In this document: piece by piece, positions 42,622 to 51,813 of the stretch
Position numbering within the stretch: position 1 is the stretch's first letter
How the letters are laid out: every line of letters starts with the position of its first letter
Source of the DNA: Bacillota bacterium
GTDB taxonomy: Bacteria > Bacillota > Clostridia > Lachnospirales > Lachnospiraceae
NCBI GenBank assembly: GCA_023421505.1
Contig: JAEZTJ010000081.1
Location: forward strand, 208,145 to 272,144
DNA length: 64,000 nt
Direction: 5' to 3'
Notes under the pieces: model-generated
What the model saw: the letters and a program-made list of their open reading frames with translations, nothing else
Databases searched by the model: none
Told to the model about the DNA's origin: nothing
Made by a program: the position numbers and the translations under genes

Positions 42622-43248
42622 ATGAAGCTGGAGCAACAGATTATTTATGCAAATAAGATTTATAAGATTCTTCATACGGAACAGGAATTTATCATTCATC
42701 CGGCAGCACTCGGCATCCTTCCAATGTCAAAGGCTGCACTGCAGTGTTCCTTTTCCAGTATGTTTCATTTGGAGGGCTACAAGCTAATTTTAGATAAAAT
42801 TACAGTAACGAATGATACAGCGAATAAACAAAGCGGTGATGGAATAGAGAAGCATTATGAAATGAATAATTTGGCTGTTTCCTATAATGGTACAATTTTA
42901 ATCGGGGCAAATCCGGTCAAGGAATATTTCATAGTTAACGGTAAAACAGAATGCTTTTCTTATCAGAATGTATTCGAGCTGGTATTTGAGGATGGCATAC
43001 TGATTACGACCGTGGATCAGAGCAAAGCAATGCTTAGAATTCGAAAAAATATTGAATTAGGACTCAGAAATTTAAATAACAGCAAGGACAAAAAATGCAT
43101 TGTTCGGTTTATGAATGCTTCCTTTGTTGGTGACTACAGAATATCATTATTTTTTCATAGCCGTATGAAATATTTGAAAGATATGAAAAATAAGTATATT
43201 GATACCTTATTACAATCCGCATCTTTATTGAAAAATGATATTACTTAA
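42622..43248 (+). CDS. Protein of unknown function between folD and rimO
   Basis: 208 residues, no signal peptide or membrane segment, no recognised domain. It looks mixed alpha/beta, with repeated short strands (ILIGANPVKEYFIVNGKTEC) and a basic, lysine-rich C-terminal half (RIRKNIELGL, RMKYLKDMKNKY). The start is well supported by GGGAGGG ten bases upstream. It is 30 bases after folD with no terminator, so it is probably co-transcribed. I cannot propose a function. Confidence 0.7.
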   Translation: MKLEQQIIYANKIYKILHTEQEFIIHPAALGILPMSKAALQCSFSSMFHLEGYKLILDKITVTNDTANKQSGDGIEKHYEMNNLAVSYNGTILIGANPVKEYFIVNGKTECFSYQNVFELVFEDGILITTVDQSKAMLRIRKNIELGLRNLNNSKDKKCIVRFMNASFVGDYRISLFFHSRMKYLKDMKNKYIDTLLQSASLLKNDIT

Positions 43249-43355
43249 TAGTGTAAAATATGAAAATTATATAAAGCGGTTTCTTTTTTTGGGAAAAGCT
43301 GTTACAATGTTTCATGCAGCATTTTTAGAGAAGAATTGAAAGGCACGGACATAAA

Positions 43356-44690
43356 ATGAATATTTACTTTATTTCTCTTGGTTGTGACAAGAACCTTGTA
43401 GACAGTGAAAATATGTTAGGTATCCTTCATGAGAATGGATACCAGATTACGAATGACGAACAAGAGGCAGATATTATTATCATAAATACTTGCTGTTTTA
43501 TCCATGATGCCAAGCAGGAAAGCATTAACACAATCCTAGAGATGGCTGAATATAAAAAATACGGTCGCGTTAAGGCGCTGATCGTAGCGGGATGTCTGGC
43601 TGAGCGCTACAAAGAGGAGATACTGACACAAATCCCCGAGGTAGATGCTCTTCTTGGAACCTCCAGCTTCTCGGAAATACTGAAGGTATTAAATAATATC
43701 ACGGAGGGTAAAAAGCAAAGCTGTTTTGAAACTCTAGACAAGCTTCCTAAGCTCGGCAGCAGGCGTATTCTTACAGCAGGGACCTACTCCGCATATATGA
43801 AAATCGCAGAGGGGTGCGACAAACACTGTACTTACTGTATTATTCCACAGGTAAGGGGAAATTACCGGAGTGTTCCTATGGAGGATTTAATTAGTGAGGC
43901 TCAGTATCTTTCAGATCAAGGGGTAAGAGAACTTATTCTTGTCGCACAGGAAACTACGCTTTACGGTAAAGACTTATATGATAAAAAAGCATTACCAGAG
44001 CTTTTGTCAGAGCTTTGTAAGATAGATGGGATAGAATGGATCAGGATATTATATTGTTATCCGGAAGAGATTACACAGGAACTGATTGATATCATTAATA
44101 AGCAACCGAAGATCTGCCGTTATCTTGATATCCCAATTCAACATGCATCTGATCGAATTTTAAAGCTAATGGGAAGAAGAACCACGAAGGAAGATTTAAT
44201 ACGGATTATAACAAACCTAAGAAGTAATCTGCCTGATATTACACTACGTACTACATTAATAACCGGATTCCCGACAGAGACAGAACAAGAGCATGAAGAA
44301 GTGATGGATTTTGTAAGAACCATGCGATTTGACAGACTGGGCGTGTTTACCTACTCCAAGGAAGAACAGACCTCGGCTGCGAAGCTTAAGCCCCAGATTA
44401 CTGCCAAGGTGAAAAAGCAGAGGCAGAAAGAAATCATGAAGCTGCAGCAAACGATTGCCTTTGAGCGTTCCTCTAAGCTTATCGGGAATACCTATCAGGT
44501 ACTGGTGGAAGGTAAGATAGCAGAGGAGGATAATGTCTATATCGGGAGAACTTATATGGATGCTCCGCAGGTTGACGGCTTCTTCTTTTTGAACTCAGAG
44601 ACAGAGCTTATATCAGGAAGCCTTGTGAAAGCAACTGCAACAGGTGCAAAGGGCTATGATCTTGTAGGAGAGGTTCTTTCTTTAGAATAA
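43356..44690 (+). CDS. rimO: Ribosomal protein S12 methylthiotransferase RimO
   Basis: Radical-SAM enzyme that adds a methylthio group to an aspartate of ribosomal protein S12. The 444-residue protein has the N-terminal UPF0004 domain with cluster cysteines in SLGCDKNLVDSE, NTCCFI and AGCLAERY, the radical-SAM motif CDKHCTYC, and a C-terminal TRAM domain (about 375-440). The SLGC-KN-VDSE opening distinguishes RimO from MiaB. It is followed by pgsA and cinA, the usual Firmicutes order. Confidence 0.96.
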   Translation: MNIYFISLGCDKNLVDSENMLGILHENGYQITNDEQEADIIIINTCCFIHDAKQESINTILEMAEYKKYGRVKALIVAGCLAERYKEEILTQIPEVDALLGTSSFSEILKVLNNITEGKKQSCFETLDKLPKLGSRRILTAGTYSAYMKIAEGCDKHCTYCIIPQVRGNYRSVPMEDLISEAQYLSDQGVRELILVAQETTLYGKDLYDKKALPELLSELCKIDGIEWIRILYCYPEEITQELIDIINKQPKICRYLDIPIQHASDRILKLMGRRTTKEDLIRIITNLRSNLPDITLRTTLITGFPTETEQEHEEVMDFVRTMRFDRLGVFTYSKEEQTSAAKLKPQITAKVKKQRQKEIMKLQQTIAFERSSKLIGNTYQVLVEGKIAEEDNVYIGRTYMDAPQVDGFFFLNSETELISGSLVKATATGAKGYDLVGEVLSLE

Positions 44691-44710
44691 ATAAGATTAA
44701 TACTATTTAA

Positions 44711-44800
44711 TAGAGTCAAAAGTCCCGTGTACGACAAGCGAGCCCAAAGACACATTTACAAGGCTTAAAAGAGTAGCAAAGGAAGCTATTCCACAAAGGA
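44711..44800 (-). repeat. Repeat family R4, copy 3 (inverted)
   Basis: Read on the minus strand it contains GGAATAGCTTCCTTTGCTAC, then TTAAGCCTTGTAAATGTG and CTTTGGGCTCGCTTGTCG, corresponding in order to copy 2. It lies between rimO and pgsA. Confidence 0.5.
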
Positions 44801-44838
44801 CATATGGACTTAGACTTTGTAATGAATGGAGGATGAAT

Positions 44839-45378
44839 ATGAATTTGCCGAATAAAATAACGCTTTTCAGAGTATGCCTAATACCAATATTTCTGATATT
44901 AATACTGGTACCGCAAATTCAATACGGACGTATGCTTGCAGCTGCAATATTTATAATAGCTGCATTAACGGATCTTTTGGATGGTTATATTGCCAGAAAG
45001 AACAATCTTGTTACGAACTTCGGTAAATTTATGGACCCAATCGCCGACAAACTTTTGGTGAGCAGTGCACTGATCTGCTTTGTGGAGCTTGGGCAGCTTC
45101 CTGCTTGGATTGTTATCATTATCATTGCCCGTGAATTTATCATCAGCGGCTTTCGACTGGTTGCTTCGGATAACGGAATTGTAATTGCTGCAAGCTGGTG
45201 GGCAAAAATCAAAACGACGGTTCAAATGGTGATGAGTGTTATGTTGATTATCAATCTTGATCATCCCTTTATTAATGTATTGGAACAAATTGTGATCTAT
45301 TTAGCGGTAGTGCTTACGGTAATATCTTTAGCGGAATATCTAGTGAAGAATAGGAAAGTTTTAAATGAGAAACACTAA
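44839..45378 (+). CDS. pgsA: CDP-diacylglycerol-glycerol-3-phosphate 3-phosphatidyltransferase
   Basis: Integral membrane enzyme that makes phosphatidylglycerol-phosphate. It has 179 residues with about four hydrophobic segments. The CDP-alcohol phosphotransferase motif is complete in DLLDGYIARKNNLVTNFG followed by KFMDPIADKL. The ATG at 44839 is six bases after GGAGG; the ATG at 44833 is too close to it. It is part of the rimO-pgsA-cinA group. Confidence 0.95.
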   Translation: MNLPNKITLFRVCLIPIFLILILVPQIQYGRMLAAAIFIIAALTDLLDGYIARKNNLVTNFGKFMDPIADKLLVSSALICFVELGQLPAWIVIIIIAREFIISGFRLVASDNGIVIAASWWAKIKTTVQMVMSVMLIINLDHPFINVLEQIVIYLAVVLTVISLAEYLVKNRKVLNEKH

Positions 45379-45506
45379 GTCAATTGATAATAGCTATTAA
45401 TTAAATAAAATTGGTTTAATAGGACACGATTTATTAACTTTCTTTCATGAGACATATAAATTGTGTTCTTTCATATTATTCTTTACAATTACTTTTACTA
45501 TTTGGC

Positions 45507-45570
45507 AATTGCGAAACTCAGTAATTGTAAGCATTGTATACAATTAATCAAACTATATCGTTTCGCAATT
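45507..45570. repeat. Repeat family R2, minimal 64-bp copy in inverted orientation
   Basis: It runs from AATTGCGAAACTCAG to TATATCGTTTCGCAATT with GTATAC at the centre. The two arms are distinct: one has TCAGTAATTGTAAG, the other CTATATAG-like sequence. Their order is the reverse of that at 7597 and 54169. Confidence 0.75.
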
Positions 45571-45605
45571 ATCTATTTTTTACTATTGATGGAAGGGTGA
45601 TTTGA

Positions 45606-46865
45606 ATGACGGTCGAATTAATCAGCGTAGGCACTGAGTTATTGCTCGGTAATATCGTGAATACCAATGCCAATTATTTATCTAAAAAATGTGCTGAGTT
45701 AGGTTTTTCTCTTTATTTTCAAATAACTGTCGGGGATAATGAGGATAGACTATGCGAGGTTTTAAAATCCTCGCTGCAGCGTAGTGATATTGTACTGCTA
45801 ACCGGAGGACTTGGTCCTACGCAGGATGATATGACAAAAGAAGCAGTTGCAAAGGTACTGGGCAGAGAGCTTGTTATGGATGAAGCCTCAAGGCAACGAA
45901 TTACCTCATATTTTAAATTCAGGTATAGTGGGAATGCGGTGCCTCATGTTATAACGGATAATAACTGGAAGCAAGCGTTAAAAATAGTTGATTCTATCGT
46001 AGTAGACAATGATAATGGTACGGCTCCGGGATATATCGTAGAGGCAGAGGGAAAAGTTATAATTCTGATGCCAGGTCCTCCTGCTGAGATGATTCCGATG
46101 TTCGACAACAGTATCCTGCCATATCTTAAGCAAAAGCAAAATAAAGTATTTTTATCTAAAATGGTAAAAATTTGTGGAATTGGTGAAAGTAAAGCAGAAA
46201 CAGATATTATTGATTTAATCGAAGGACAGAGCAATCCAACCATTGCACCATATGCAAAAGAGGGTGAAGTACATTTTCGGGTTACCGCTGCAGCTGATAA
46301 TGAAGAAGAAGCTTTAAAGCTTCTTAACCCGGTAGTAGAGGAATTATTTCACCGTTTTGGAGAGAACATCTATACGACGCAGGAGAAGGAGACGCTCGAA
46401 GAAGTAATCGTAAGACAGTTAGGTGACCGTAGATTTACTCTTGCTACGGCTGAATCCTGTACAGGCGGGTTACTTACTGGCCGTCTGGTTAACGTTCCCG
46501 GTGTATCAGATGTAATAAAGGAAGGCTTTATCACCTATTCTAATGAAGCAAAGATGAAATATCTTGGTGTGAAGGAAGATACGCTTAAAGCCTATGGAGC
46601 TGTAAGTGAGCAAACGGCAAAAGAAATGGCAATCGGAGCTGCTAAAAGGACTGGTTCACAGACAGCACTTGCAGTAACCGGAATTGCAGGACCGGACGGG
46701 GGTACCAAGGAAAAACCGGTTGGACTTGTGTATATTGCCTGTTATGTGGAGGATAGCGTTATTGTAAAAGAGTACCGCCTCAAAGGGAACCGTCAAAAGA
46801 TCAGAGAATTAACAGTTATTTATGCATTAGATTTACTAAGAAGATGTTTGCTGAAAAGGGCATAG
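45606..46865 (+). CDS. cinA: CinA-like protein (competence/damage-inducible; nicotinamide mononucleotide deamidase)
   Basis: 419 residues with two domains. The N-terminal MoCF-binding domain (about 1-170) has SVGTELLLGNIVNTN and LTGGLGPTQDDMTKE; members hydrolyse ADP-ribose-type compounds. The C-terminal PncC domain (about 260-415) has ATAESCTGGLL and TGIAGPDGGT and deamidates NMN for NAD recycling. In most Firmicutes recA follows directly; here recA lies about 15 kb downstream. An R2 element sits 36 bases upstream. Confidence 0.95.
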   Translation: MTVELISVGTELLLGNIVNTNANYLSKKCAELGFSLYFQITVGDNEDRLCEVLKSSLQRSDIVLLTGGLGPTQDDMTKEAVAKVLGRELVMDEASRQRITSYFKFRYSGNAVPHVITDNNWKQALKIVDSIVVDNDNGTAPGYIVEAEGKVIILMPGPPAEMIPMFDNSILPYLKQKQNKVFLSKMVKICGIGESKAETDIIDLIEGQSNPTIAPYAKEGEVHFRVTAAADNEEEALKLLNPVVEELFHRFGENIYTTQEKETLEEVIVRQLGDRRFTLATAESCTGGLLTGRLVNVPGVSDVIKEGFITYSNEAKMKYLGVKEDTLKAYGAVSEQTAKEMAIGAAKRTGSQTALAVTGIAGPDGGTKEKPVGLVYIACYVEDSVIVKEYRLKGNRQKIRELTVIYALDLLRRCLLKRA

Positions 46866-47000
46866 AGGAAATATATACCAATTAAAAAGAGATACAAATG
46901 TAATTATTTTAAAATACTTCCATAATAACATAATAATGACACAGTTATATCCTATTGTGATGATAGAAAGTTAATTATTTCGTCACTTAAGGAGGTTATT

Positions 47001-47627
47001 ATGGAGCGATTCACTAAAAAATTTGTATTCCTTCTCCTACTGTGCGGATGCTTCCTTTTAACCGGGTGCAATAAATTTAGTTTTGGCATTTTTGATGCAT
47101 CTAAGGAAGAACCAGATACTGAGATTTCATCAGTACCGGAAGACAGTCAAAAGAACGAGAATAGGAATAAGGAGGCTGTTACGGTCAGTCCGGCGGAAAA
47201 AGCCCCAAGTGTTACAGCATCTGCAAATATACTTCAGACAACTGACAGTATTGAACTAACTGTTTATACTGTGAATGCAGAGGATAGTAATAAGATACCG
47301 GTAACAGCACGTATTTCCGGCGAAAATAAAATAACACCGGAATTGATAGTTTCTACAGTCATAGAAGCTTTAGCTGATGAGGGCATAACCATTGGTGTAG
47401 ATAAGGTTACTGAAGAAAAAGATGCAGTAATTGTTAGCTTTCAGAAAGATAAGGCGCCCTATACTAATATGGGTTCAGGCAATGAAGCGGCAATTCTTGA
47501 TGCAATAGCACAAAGCTTAATTGATAATTTAACTGATTACAGCAAGGTTATTTTCAGAGTAGAAGGTAAAGCCTACGTAAGCGGTGTGTTTGAGATGGAT
47601 ATTAATGATGTTTACATGAAAGAATAG
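47001..47627 (+). CDS. Lipoprotein with a GerMN domain
   Basis: 208 residues. The signal peptide ends in lipobox LLTGC, giving a membrane-anchored extracytoplasmic protein. A serine/proline/glutamate-rich linker (about 35-78) leads to a domain of about 130 residues resembling GerMN (TPELIVSTVIEALADEGI and later AILDAIAQSLIDN), a fold found in germination and sporulation lipoproteins. A role in spore germination or envelope assembly is possible but not shown. AGGAGG lies upstream. The gene is flanked by cinA and a flavoprotein. Confidence 0.78.
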   Translation: MERFTKKFVFLLLLCGCFLLTGCNKFSFGIFDASKEEPDTEISSVPEDSQKNENRNKEAVTVSPAEKAPSVTASANILQTTDSIELTVYTVNAEDSNKIPVTARISGENKITPELIVSTVIEALADEGITIGVDKVTEEKDAVIVSFQKDKAPYTNMGSGNEAAILDAIAQSLIDNLTDYSKVIFRVEGKAYVSGVFEMDINDVYMKE

Positions 47628-47650
47628 ATAATAGAAAAATGCTTCGTAGT

Positions 47651-47692
47651 TAGGTAATTGCGATACTGCATAAGGTATTCGACAGTTACCTA
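47651..47692 (+). terminator. Hairpin after the GerMN lipoprotein gene
   Basis: TAGGTAATTG pairs imperfectly with CAGTTACCTA over a 22-base interval. TAATTGCGATACT resembles the R2 end, so this may be an R2 derivative that now acts as a terminator. The T-tract is weak. Confidence 0.4.
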
Positions 47693-47765
47693 ATATTATG
47701 TATTTTTCTATCTCCACATTTTAGATGATTTTTTTACTAAGTTTTTACTGGAACGGAGAAATTTT

Positions 47766-49001
47766 ATGAGTAAGGTGTTAGTGGTCGGCGGCGGAGCCGC
47801 AGGAATGCTCAGTGCGATAATTGCCGCAAAAAATGGACATCAGGTTCTTTTACTGGAGAAGAATGAGAAGCTGGGAAAAAAATTATTTATTACAGGCAAA
47901 GGCAGATGTAATCTTACGAATGCCTGTGATAAAGAGGAATTCTTTGAACAGGTTGTCAGTAATCCTAAATTTTTTTATAAGGCATATCATGCCTTCAATA
48001 ATTATGATACCATGGATTTTTTTGAGCAGCTGGGTCTTCCTATTAAGACAGAGCGGGGGAATAGAGTTTTTCCTGCTTCGGATAAATCCTCCGATGTTAT
48101 CACGGTATTAAGGCGGGAACTGGAACGAAGCTTAGTAACGGTAAGATATCATAGTGAAGTGACTGAAATCATCACGAAGGATCAGAGCTTTTACAGCCTG
48201 CGTCTGAAAAACGAAAAGGAAGAATTAAGGGGAGATGCAGTAATCATAGCTACAGGCGGCTTATCTTATCCGATGACCGGTTCTACCGGAGACGGCTTTC
48301 GATTTGCAAAATCAATGGGACATACGGTAACGAAGCTTTATCCCTCACTCGTTCCAGTACATGTAAAGGAAGCCTTTGTAAAGGAGTTAATGGGGCTTTC
48401 GTTAAAAAATGTTAAAATCAGTATTACTTCGGGAAATAAACAAATTTATCAGGATTTTGGAGAGATGCTATTTACCCATTTTGGGGTAAGCGGGCCGGTA
48501 ATTTTAAGTGCAAGTAGTTATTTAATTCCCTTTCTTGAGAAACAGGAGCCGTTAGCTTTAAGTATAGACTTAAAGCCTGCTTTAACACCTGAACAATTAG
48601 ATATCCGAATCCTACGTGATTTTGAGGAATTTAAAAATAAACAATTTAAGAATTCGCTTGACCACCTATTGCCAAATAAATTAATTGATGTTATCATTCG
48701 ACTAAGCCTTATTGATTCGGAAAAGAAAGTAAATTCAATTACAAAAGAAGAACGGTTTCAGCTTGTACAGCTACTAAAGAATTTTACTCTTCATATTACG
48801 AGGCTGAGTGATTATAATCAGGCAGTAATTACAAAGGGAGGAGTTTCAGTAAAGGAAATTAACCCCTCAACAATGGAATCGAAGCTTATTCATAATTTAT
48901 ATTTTATCGGTGAAGTCCTTGATCTGGATGCTTTGACTGGCGGCTTTAATCTACAGCTCGCCTGGTCGACTGCATATCTTGCCGGTATATCGATAAGGTA
49001 A
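47766..49001 (+). CDS. HI0933-family NAD(P)/FAD-dependent oxidoreductase
   Basis: Flavoprotein of 411 residues (HI0933/YtfP/BaiN-like). The FAD-binding motif is VVGGGAAGMLSAI at the N-terminus, then LEKNEKLGKKLFITGKGRCN, a second nucleotide segment VIIATGGLSYPMTGSTGDG, and the C-terminal GEVLDLDALTGGFNLQLAW, all typical. Members are broadly conserved but poorly characterised; BaiN homologues reduce bile acids. The location between a lipoprotein and cmk gives no substrate clue. GGAG lies eight bases before the ATG. Confidence 0.92.
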   Translation: MSKVLVVGGGAAGMLSAIIAAKNGHQVLLLEKNEKLGKKLFITGKGRCNLTNACDKEEFFEQVVSNPKFFYKAYHAFNNYDTMDFFEQLGLPIKTERGNRVFPASDKSSDVITVLRRELERSLVTVRYHSEVTEIITKDQSFYSLRLKNEKEELRGDAVIIATGGLSYPMTGSTGDGFRFAKSMGHTVTKLYPSLVPVHVKEAFVKELMGLSLKNVKISITSGNKQIYQDFGEMLFTHFGVSGPVILSASSYLIPFLEKQEPLALSIDLKPALTPEQLDIRILRDFEEFKNKQFKNSLDHLLPNKLIDVIIRLSLIDSEKKVNSITKEERFQLVQLLKNFTLHITRLSDYNQAVITKGGVSVKEINPSTMESKLIHNLYFIGEVLDLDALTGGFNLQLAWSTAYLAGISIR

Positions 49002-49061
49002 TGTAAGGTTTGGGACTAACCGCAAAGTTTAATAAAATAATGTAACTCGGAGGTAATTGCA

Positions 49062-49730
49062 ATGAAGAATTTTAATCTCGCAATTGACGGGCCGGCCGGA
49101 GCCGGTAAGAGCACCATAGCAAAGAGAATTGCACGGGAACTGGGCTTTATTTATGTGGATACCGGGGCAATGTATCGAGCTATGGCGTTATATTTTTTAA
49201 GAAATCAGATTGATGCAGCAGAGACAGTAAAAATTGAGGACGCATGTAAGAACGTGAATGTAACCATTGATTACAAGGACGGAGAGCAGTTTGTATTACT
49301 GAATGGTGAGAATGTAAACGGTCTTATTCGTACGGAAGAAGTCGGTAATATGGCCAGTGCTACCTCAGTCAATAAAACAGTGCGGCTTAAACTGGTTGAA
49401 CTTCAGCAGCTTTTAGCGAAAAGGGAAAGTGTAGTAATGGATGGAAGAGATATCGGAACCTTTGTACTTCCTGATGCTGATTTAAAAATCTACCTGACTG
49501 CCAGCTCTAAGGAACGGGCAAGAAGAAGATGGGCAGAGCTAAAGGAAAAAGGTGTGGCAGCCGATATTGAATTAATAGAGAAGGATATTCTTGAACGGGA
49601 TCGGCGTGATATGACCAGAGAATTTGCGCCGTTAAAGCAGGCAGAGGATGCGGTGTATTTAGATACCTCAGCTATGACAATAGATGAGGTTGTAGCAAAA
49701 ATAATCCAATTGGTTAGAAATAAATTATAA
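49062..49730 (+). CDS. cmk: Cytidylate kinase
   Basis: Phosphorylates CMP and dCMP. It has 222 residues with the P-loop GPAGAGKSTIAKRIA, the early DTGAMYRA substrate motif, and the lid/base region MDGRDIGTFVLPDA. Typical length and strong GGAGG upstream. It precedes ispH-rpsA, matching the cmk-ispH-rpsA arrangement of many Clostridia. Confidence 0.97.
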   Translation: MKNFNLAIDGPAGAGKSTIAKRIARELGFIYVDTGAMYRAMALYFLRNQIDAAETVKIEDACKNVNVTIDYKDGEQFVLLNGENVNGLIRTEEVGNMASATSVNKTVRLKLVELQQLLAKRESVVMDGRDIGTFVLPDADLKIYLTASSKERARRRWAELKEKGVAADIELIEKDILERDRRDMTREFAPLKQAEDAVYLDTSAMTIDEVVAKIIQLVRNKL

Positions 49731-49740
49731 TACTTAAGGT

Positions 49741-49787
49741 GCGCAAGTCTCGCAAGCGAGCCAAATAAGCAGTGCACAAATGGGGTA
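49741..49787. repeat. Short two-copy repeat R5, copy 2
   Basis: GCGCAAGTCTCGCAAGCGAG and then AATAAGCAGTGCACAAATGG match 33130-33171 with a few differences. CTCGC-aa-GCGAG is a small perfect hairpin absent from copy 1. Confidence 0.4.
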
Positions 49788-49817
49788 AAATATGATAGAA
49801 AAGGAAGCCTGATATTC

Positions 49818-51782
49818 TTGAATATTAAAACAGCAGAAACAGCTGGGTTCTGTTTTGGAGTACAAAGAGCAGTAGATTTGGTTTATAAAGAGGTAGAGGC
49901 TGGACAAAAGGTCTATACCTTCGGACCGATTATTCATAATGAGGAAGTTGTTTTGGATTTAAATAAAAAAGGTGTTATTGTAATAGAAGAACCCGAGGAA
50001 TTAAAATCCTTACCAAAGGGAACAATAATCATACGTTCCCATGGAGTATCAGAACAACTGCAAAATAAGCTATCCTCCTACGGTCATAAAATAATAGATG
50101 CTACATGTCCATATGTCAAAAAAATTCATAAAGCAGTAAGTGATAAGAGTATGGAAGGTCAACATATCATTATAATCGGTAACAGCACTCATCCTGAGGT
50201 TCAGGGAATTATTGGATGGTGCTGCGCGAATAATTCTGAATTTTCGACTGCTAATTATACGGTGATAGAGAACGAAGAGGAAGCATTAGCCTTTCACATT
50301 CCCAAGGATAATCGGGTGTGTATCGTTGCACAGACGACATTTAATTACAAGAAATTTCAAGATTTAGTTGAAATTATTACAAAAAAGGGTTATGATATAT
50401 TTGTTTTAAATACAATTTGCAGAGCCACCGAGGAACGTCAAACGGAAGCATATAAACTGGCTCGTGAGTCAGATGCCATGATAGTAATTGGTGGAAAACA
50501 TAGCTCCAATACAAGAAAGTTATTTGAAATTTGTAAAAAAGAATGTGAAAATACTTACTATATACAGAAACTTGATGACCTGGATTTAAGTCAGTTTAAA
50601 TCTTATCGGAACGTAGGTATTACAGCAGGGGCATCGACCCCAAACAATATAATCAAGGAGGTTCATACCGTTATGTCGGAGAAGAGTTTTGAACAATTAT
50701 TGGAAGAAGAAAAAGTAGTGCAAATAAACAACGGTGATGTTGTAGAAGGAATAGTCTTGGCTGTTAAGGAAGATGAGATCATCTTAAATATAGGCTACAA
50801 GTCAGAAGGTATCATTACTAGAAATGAATATACAAATACACCTAATCTTGATTTGAGAACTGTTGTATCAGTCGGCGATGTAATGCAGGCTAAGATCCTT
50901 AAAGTGAATGATGGTGAAGGACAGGTTGCTTTAACCTATAAGAGACTTGCTGCCGAAAAGGGGAATAAGAGACTGGAAGAGGCTTTTGAGAAGCATGAGA
51001 TATTAAAAGCGAAGGTTGCAGCTGTATTGAATGGTGGTTTAAGTGTTATTATTGACGAGGCAAGAGTATTTATTCCGGCTAGTTTAATTTCGGACAGCTA
51101 TGAGAAGGATCTTGCAAAATATGCAGGTGAGACAATTGAATTCGTAATTACTGAATTTAATCCGAAGAAGAGAAGAATTATCGGTGACCGTAAGCAGCTG
51201 ATCGTTGCGAAGAAGGAAACCTTAAAGAAGGATTTATTTGAAAAAATTGCAGTTGGAATGACCATCGAAGGAACAGTTAAGAACATTACTGACTTTGGCG
51301 CATTTATTGATCTTGGCGGTGCAGATGGACTTCTTCATATTTCTGAGATGTCTTGGGGCAGAGTTGAAAATCCGAAGAAGGTATTTCATATTGGTGACAC
51401 TGTAAAGGCTTTCGTTAAAGATATTCAGGGAGAAAAAATTGCTCTCAGCTTAAAATTTGAGGGCGCTAATCCTTGGATTAATGCAGAAACCAAATATGCT
51501 GTAGGTAATGTTGTAACCGGAAAAGTTGCACGTATGACAGACTTTGGGGCATTTGTTGAGTTAGAACCTGGAATTGATGCACTTTTACATGTATCACAGA
51601 TTTCAAGAGAGCATGTGGAAAAGCCGTCAGATGTACTTAAGGTTAATCAGGAGATTACAGCGAAGGTAGTCGAATTTAATAAAGAAGAGAAAAAGATCAG
51701 CTTAAGTGTTAAAGCTTTTGAAGCACCTGAAAAAGAGGCAGAGGCAGCTTCCTTAGATACTGAAGAACCGGCTGCTGAATAA
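49818..51782 (+). CDS. Fused IspH (HMBPP reductase) and ribosomal protein S1-like protein
   Basis: 654 residues joining two enzymes' worth of sequence. Residues 1-285 are IspH, the last step of the MEP isoprenoid pathway; the 4Fe-4S cysteines are C12 (GFCFGV), C97 (DATCPYV) and C201 (NTICRAT), and the catalytic glutamate is in STHPEVQG. Residues about 305-640 carry four S1 RNA-binding repeats, the last two strongest (VKNITDFGAFIDLGG and VARMTDFGAFVELEPG). This fusion is known in Clostridia. Translation starts at a TTG, with AAGGAAG ten bases before it; no ATG is available at the right place. An acidic tail ends the protein. Confidence 0.95.
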   Translation: MNIKTAETAGFCFGVQRAVDLVYKEVEAGQKVYTFGPIIHNEEVVLDLNKKGVIVIEEPEELKSLPKGTIIIRSHGVSEQLQNKLSSYGHKIIDATCPYVKKIHKAVSDKSMEGQHIIIIGNSTHPEVQGIIGWCCANNSEFSTANYTVIENEEEALAFHIPKDNRVCIVAQTTFNYKKFQDLVEIITKKGYDIFVLNTICRATEERQTEAYKLARESDAMIVIGGKHSSNTRKLFEICKKECENTYYIQKLDDLDLSQFKSYRNVGITAGASTPNNIIKEVHTVMSEKSFEQLLEEEKVVQINNGDVVEGIVLAVKEDEIILNIGYKSEGIITRNEYTNTPNLDLRTVVSVGDVMQAKILKVNDGEGQVALTYKRLAAEKGNKRLEEAFEKHEILKAKVAAVLNGGLSVIIDEARVFIPASLISDSYEKDLAKYAGETIEFVITEFNPKKRRIIGDRKQLIVAKKETLKKDLFEKIAVGMTIEGTVKNITDFGAFIDLGGADGLLHISEMSWGRVENPKKVFHIGDTVKAFVKDIQGEKIALSLKFEGANPWINAETKYAVGNVVTGKVARMTDFGAFVELEPGIDALLHVSQISREHVEKPSDVLKVNQEITAKVVEFNKEEKKISLSVKAFEAPEKEAEAASLDTEEPAAE

Positions 51783-51813
51783 CTACATTGACTTAAGATA
51801 AAGGAGAAATAAT

